From: an uncultured bacterium
Lineage (GTDB): Bacteria > Verrucomicrobiota > Kiritimatiellia > CAIKKV01 > CALHGX01
Length of the DNA stretch: 64,000 nt
Direction of reading: 5' to 3'
Assembly: GCA_938031185.1 (NCBI GenBank)
Contig: CALHGX010000015.1
Coordinates: forward strand, 1-64,000
The stretch's first letter is position 1; each line of letters opens with the position of its first letter. Positions 60,585-64,000 of the stretch are shown here, in pieces. A program made the translations under genes and the position numbers. The notes below the pieces were generated by a model, which saw only the letters and a program-made list of their open reading frames with translations, was not told the origin of the DNA and searched no databases.

Positions 60585-61415
60585 TCAGGCTGCGCCGTCA
60601 GCGCCGGGATGGCCATCCGTGGTCGAACAAACAAGGTGACGCAGGGCGGCGTGCAGGCAACCGTTGCTCGCCAGGAAACGGAGTCGGTGGCCCTCGAAAC
60701 GGTCCAGAATCTCCGTGCTTCCGCCCGCCTGGCGCACGATCAACGATGCCGCCGCGATATCCCAAATGAAGATGCCGGACTCGAAATACCCATCGGCCTG
60801 GCCGGCGGCTACGCGGCAGATTTCCAGGGCGGCGGACCCCATAACCCGCACGCGTTGAACGGCCGCGGAAAGGCGTCGAAAGGTTTCAAAGGGAGGTCCT
60901 TGATGGCCGGCCTTTTGGTCCAGCCCGGTCATGACCAGCGCTTGATCGAGGGTGGCGACGGCGGAAACCCGTATCGGGGCGCCATTGCGCGCAGCCGGCG
61001 ACCCTAAGGCGGCCGTGAAAATCTCGTCGAGCGCCGGCGCGAAAACGGCACCAGCAAGCAGCTCTTCCCCGCGGCGAACGGCGACCGAGGAACACCACCA
61101 GGGGAGCCCATGCGAAAAATTCACTGTGCCGTCAATCGGGTCAATAATCCACTGTTCCAGCGCGGACGCGCTGGGAAGAGGCCGGGCCTGCTCTTCGGAT
61201 TCCTCGCCGAGGATGGCATGATCGGGAAAGCGGGTTCGGATAACGCGCTCGGCCTGCTCCTGCGCCTCGAGATCAAGCTGCAGCTTCACGTCGTGGGCGG
61301 TGCGCTTGAACACCTCGCCGCGCCGACGCCAGTTAGTCAGGGCGTGGGTTCCAGCGGCGTGGGCCGCGGCTACCGCCGTGTCGAGCAGGACCGCCATGTC
61401 CACCAGCGGGGTCAT
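60585..61415 (-). CDS. Inositol monophosphatase family protein
   Basis: 276 residues. Metal-binding motifs: ILGEESEE (Glu), DPIDGTVNFSHGLPWW (Asp, Asp) and GIFIWDIAAASLIVRQAGG (Asp). Typical SuhB-type length. Acts on inositol or related sugar phosphates, possibly also on 3'-phosphoadenosine phosphate. Its start overlaps the smc stop by 4 bases. Confidence 0.92.
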   Translation of the reverse strand: MTPLVDMAVLLDTAVAAAHAAGTHALTNWRRRGEVFKRTAHDVKLQLDLEAQEQAERVIRTRFPDHAILGEESEEQARPLPSASALEQWIIDPIDGTVNFSHGLPWWCSSVAVRRGEELLAGAVFAPALDEIFTAALGSPAARNGAPIRVSAVATLDQALVMTGLDQKAGHQGPPFETFRRLSAAVQRVRVMGSAALEICRVAAGQADGYFESGIFIWDIAAASLIVRQAGGSTEILDRFEGHRLRFLASNGCLHAALRHLVCSTTDGHPGADGAA

Positions 61416-64000
61416 GGGCGGCGCTCCGAAAATTCCCGCTCGCGAGCCTCGTATTCCTTGAACTTCATGGAGACGACCTTGGATATGCCTTGTTCGGGCG
61501 TCGTCACGCCGTAGATGGTTCCGGCCGCCGCAATGGTCCGGCGGTTGTGAGTGATGACGATGAACTGGGTCTGCGAAAGGAAATCCTGCAGAACGGCGAT
61601 AAAGCGCCCGATGTTCGAGTCGTCCAGCGCGGCGTCGAGCTCGTCGAGCATGCAGAAGGGGCTGGGCTTGATCATGTAGATGGCAAAGAGCAGGGCGACG
61701 GCCGTCAGCGTGCGTTCTCCGCCTGAAAGAAGGGAGACGGACTGCAACCGTTTCCCCGGCGGACGAGCGACGATTTCGATCCCCGATTCGAGAACGTCCT
61801 GCTCATCGAGCAAGGTCAGGCGGGCGGTGCCGCCATTGAACAGTCGCTGGAACATGATCTGGAAATTCTCGTTGATCCGGGCAAAGGTGGCGCTGAAGAG
61901 TTCGGCCGTCGTCTGATTGATGCGGCGAATGAGATCGGTCAATTGCTGCTTGGCGCGAACGAGGTCGTCTTGTTGGCGAGCCAGGAAGTCGTGGCGTTCT
62001 TCGAGTTCGCTGTATTCCTCGATGGCGACGAGATTGACGGGGCCCAGCGCCTCGATGCGCGAGCGCAGGTCGGCGATGGCGGCATCAAGCGCCTCGCCGG
62101 CCAGCGGTTCTCCGTCCCATACCGGCTCCCGGGGGGCGGTGAGATCCTCGATGCGCACGTCATAGGCAGACGCCGTGGTTTGGGCCAGCGTGTCGTGGCG
62201 CATGCGGGTTTCCGCGTGAACGACTTCAAGACGGCCTCGCTCCTCCCGCATCGCGTCCGTTTCCTTGCGCAGGGCGGCAAGCCGGGCCTCGGCGGTCGCG
62301 AGGTCGGCCGCCCGTTCGGCGCGGCCTTGACGGAGCCTTTCAAGCCGTTCGGCGTGTGCCTGCGCCGACCGTTCCAGATCCGGGAGGTTGTTTTCGGCGG
62401 CGAGGCGTTCGGCCGCCAGCTGTTCCATAGCGGCGGTGTAGGACTGTTGCGCTTCCTCCCGCGAACGGATGAGCGCTTCCAGCTCGGCGATGCGGCGACG
62501 GATTCGCTCCTGCGTGCTGCGCACCGCTTCTGTTTCTTGCTGTGTGGCCGCGAGCGATATCCGGCGTTCGGACACATCGTGATAGAGGCCGGCTCGTTTC
62601 TGTTCCAGCTCCTGCATGCGCGCGGAAAGGGATTCGAGTGCGCGCCGAATGTCGCCCTGTCGTGCCTGGTGCCGAGACAGTTGACGGGCCATTTCGGAGC
62701 GCTGTTCGCCCGAAGGAGCGGGCAGTTGGCCCAGTTCCCAAGCGACTGTCTCGATACGCCGCCGGGCCAATTCGGCCTCGTGGGAAACCACCTGCATTTC
62801 CCCTTCGCACACGGCGAGGTCGCGGCGGGCCTGATCGAGCGCCGCCACGCACTCTTCGATCTGTCGTTTTGCGCGGTCTTGCTCCGTCTCCAAGGCGGCC
62901 CATTCCTGTTTCAGCGCGGCGCGTTGGTCGTCGATGGCGGCCGCCTGTTGGCGCAGGTCGGCCATGGTGTGCTTGCGGGTCAACGGATTGGTTTCGGGCA
63001 GGTCGCCGGCCCATCGTTCGAACAGGCCGCCTGGGCGGACGACCACACCGCTGCGGGTGACAAGCACCACGTTGTCGGGCAAGGAGGCCGGAAGCTCCTC
63101 GATGGAGTTTATCAACCGGACGTTGCCGAGGAGCGTGGCAATAGCCGGAGCCAGTGCGTCCGCATAACGGATGTGAATATGGAGTGGTTCCCCAGGACCC
63201 GATGTTTCGTGGGATACAGCTTGCGAAGCGGCCAGCATGCGAGCCGAACCGCTTCCTGAGTCGGTCATTCTTTGAATGGCGGTTAGGGCGTCGGCAGGGC
63301 TGCGCAGGACCACGGCGTCGAGCCAGGCACGCAGAACGGCTTCGACGGCTTTGCGGTACTCGGGGCCGACATCGAGCTGGTCCGCGAGCGGGCCGATCAC
63401 GGCATCAGAAGGGAGGTTCAAGGGGTTGGACGGATCGAGCAGAGCTCGCGCGCCGGCGGCGAACCCCTGTCCAGCCTGCTCATCTTCGAGAAGGACTTGC
63501 AGGCGTCCCTTGAGGTCCGCGGCGCGGGCCTGCGCATCGGCGTCGGCGGCGCGGAGGGCGGCGATCCGATCGGCCCTTTCGTTTCGGCGTGATTCCGCTT
63601 CCTGCACGGCGCGACGCCGTTCCTCGACTAGAGCGGCCAGCGACTGAATCTGCGCTGCGAGCGCCGCTTGGCGCTGGTCATAATCCGCCACGACGGACTG
63701 AAGATTGGCGTGTTCCGCGAGCAGCCGTTCACGCTGAATGGCGGCAGCGCGCTCCTGAGTTTCGACGTGGGCCAGTTGATTCTGAATTCGCGCCGCGGCG
63801 TCTTCCTCGGCCATGGCCTCGGCGCGGAGCGCAGCGATCTCTTCGCGGACGCGGTTGATATCCGCCTCGACGGCCGCCAGGGCCGCGGCGGCCTCCTGCC
63901 AGGCCTGATCGGCAGCTGCCCGGTCCCCTTTGAGCGATTCCAAGCGGGCTTCGGCGATGGCCAACTCCTGGTTCTGCTGGTCCAGTTGCAGGCGCGCCTC
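61412..64000 (-). CDS. smc: Chromosome segregation protein SMC (C-terminal part, cut by window edge)
   Basis: About 862 C-terminal residues; the ATP-binding Walker A domain is outside the window. The frame remains open through 64000. From the window edge: a long coiled coil, the hinge (about 62.9-63.5 kb; VIGPLADQLDVGPEYRKAVEAV), the returning coil, then the ABC C-terminal domain with signature LLSGGERTLTAVALL and Walker B MLDELDAALDD, and VITHNRRT. SMC with ScpAB compacts chromosomes. It ends in a charged tail (EYEAREREFSERRP). Confidence 0.97.
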   Translation of the reverse strand, partial: EARLQLDQQNQELAIAEARLESLKGDRAAADQAWQEAAAALAAVEADINRVREEIAALRAEAMAEEDAAARIQNQLAHVETQERAAAIQRERLLAEHANLQSVVADYDQRQAALAAQIQSLAALVEERRRAVQEAESRRNERADRIAALRAADADAQARAADLKGRLQVLLEDEQAGQGFAAGARALLDPSNPLNLPSDAVIGPLADQLDVGPEYRKAVEAVLRAWLDAVVLRSPADALTAIQRMTDSGSGSARMLAASQAVSHETSGPGEPLHIHIRYADALAPAIATLLGNVRLINSIEELPASLPDNVVLVTRSGVVVRPGGLFERWAGDLPETNPLTRKHTMADLRQQAAAIDDQRAALKQEWAALETEQDRAKRQIEECVAALDQARRDLAVCEGEMQVVSHEAELARRRIETVAWELGQLPAPSGEQRSEMARQLSRHQARQGDIRRALESLSARMQELEQKRAGLYHDVSERRISLAATQQETEAVRSTQERIRRRIAELEALIRSREEAQQSYTAAMEQLAAERLAAENNLPDLERSAQAHAERLERLRQGRAERAADLATAEARLAALRKETDAMREERGRLEVVHAETRMRHDTLAQTTASAYDVRIEDLTAPREPVWDGEPLAGEALDAAIADLRSRIEALGPVNLVAIEEYSELEERHDFLARQQDDLVRAKQQLTDLIRRINQTTAELFSATFARINENFQIMFQRLFNGGTARLTLLDEQDVLESGIEIVARPPGKRLQSVSLLSGGERTLTAVALLFAIYMIKPSPFCMLDELDAALDDSNIGRFIAVLQDFLSQTQFIVITHNRRTIAAAGTIYGVTTPEQGISKVVSMKFKEYEAREREFSERRP

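Noticed and set aside
61943-63259. 438-residue frame on the plus strand
   Set aside because: Antisense to the coiled-coil region of smc.
1-64000. tRNA, rRNA, CRISPR, insertion sequences, transposases or phage genes
   Set aside because: I looked for tRNA T-loop patterns, repeated spacers and transposase motifs and saw none convincing.

Overview
The window is a high-GC bacterial chromosome segment, dense with genes and without phage, insertion sequence, tRNA, rRNA or CRISPR that I can see. The gene content points to an anaerobic, fermentative Gram-negative bacterium with an outer membrane. It includes a LolA-like carrier, a SurA-like foldase, an outer-membrane barrel, acetate kinase, the [FeFe]-hydrogenase maturase HydG, an NfnAB/SudAB-type ferredoxin:NADP oxidoreductase, a flavodiiron protein and B12-type radical SAM and URO-D family proteins. 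Several URO-D paralogs, a secreted beta-helix protein and a thrombospondin-3-repeat protein fit the Kiritimatiellota/Verrucomicrobiota (PVC) group. That placement is inference from gene content only.

Layout. 1-3606 (minus): purL (cut by the window edge), cysE, a metX-metW fusion and cutA, a sulfur amino-acid block. 3793-5264 (plus): a secreted Met-rich protein and a decayed type I restriction-modification locus. 5268-9590 (minus): a hypothetical gene, leuC, leuD, parA and a lolA-like gene. 9655-13693 (plus): an outer-membrane barrel, a GH65 glycoside phosphorylase-like enzyme and a PfkB kinase. 13863-20799 (plus): an HMGL-family synthase, def, hom, lysC, cimA and thpR, an aspartate-family/isoleucine block. 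20790-23281 (minus): hydG with a URO-D family gene. 23492-24606: thioredoxin 2, a GGQ-domain rescue factor and a NifU domain protein. 24607-25547: a gene-poor stretch with one recognisable gene remnant. 25548-35964 (plus): a two-component sigma-54 system, dgt, a surA-like gene, pdxA, rsmA, mutS and a fructokinase. 36019-37747 (minus): an RRM protein with its own promoter and terminator, and ackA. 37985-42376: two more URO-D family genes, a tail-anchored HAD protein and a YIP1 protein. 42630-50134: DJ-1, then a surface-polysaccharide/secretion cluster (GT4, a short companion protein, PilZ, a methyltransferase with duplicated beta domains, a beta-helix protein and a TSP3 protein). 50374-57420: the NfnAB pair, a phosphoheptose isomerase-like gene, an exported MEMO-AMMECR1 fusion, AtpZ, a ketose epimerase and flavodiiron FprA. 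57470-64000 (minus): a radical SAM protein, MATE, inositol monophosphatase and smc (cut by the right edge).

How it fits together. LeuCD, CimA and the HMGL synthase suggest branched-chain amino acids made partly through citramalate. MetX-MetW with CysE makes the activated homoserine and serine for methionine and cysteine. AckA, HydG and the Nfn-type pair suggest acetate- and H2-linked fermentation with balancing of NADH, NADPH and ferredoxin, while FprA would remove O2 or NO.

Most worth a second look: two gene fossils readable only through stop codons or frameshifts; a GH65 enzyme whose catalytic-acid Glu is Gln; a MEMO-AMMECR1 fusion that carries a signal peptide and probably starts from a leaderless transcript; a HydG/URO-D operon; and the secreted/surface cluster around 43-50 kb. 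I did not find a clear complete undescribed defence or mobile system.
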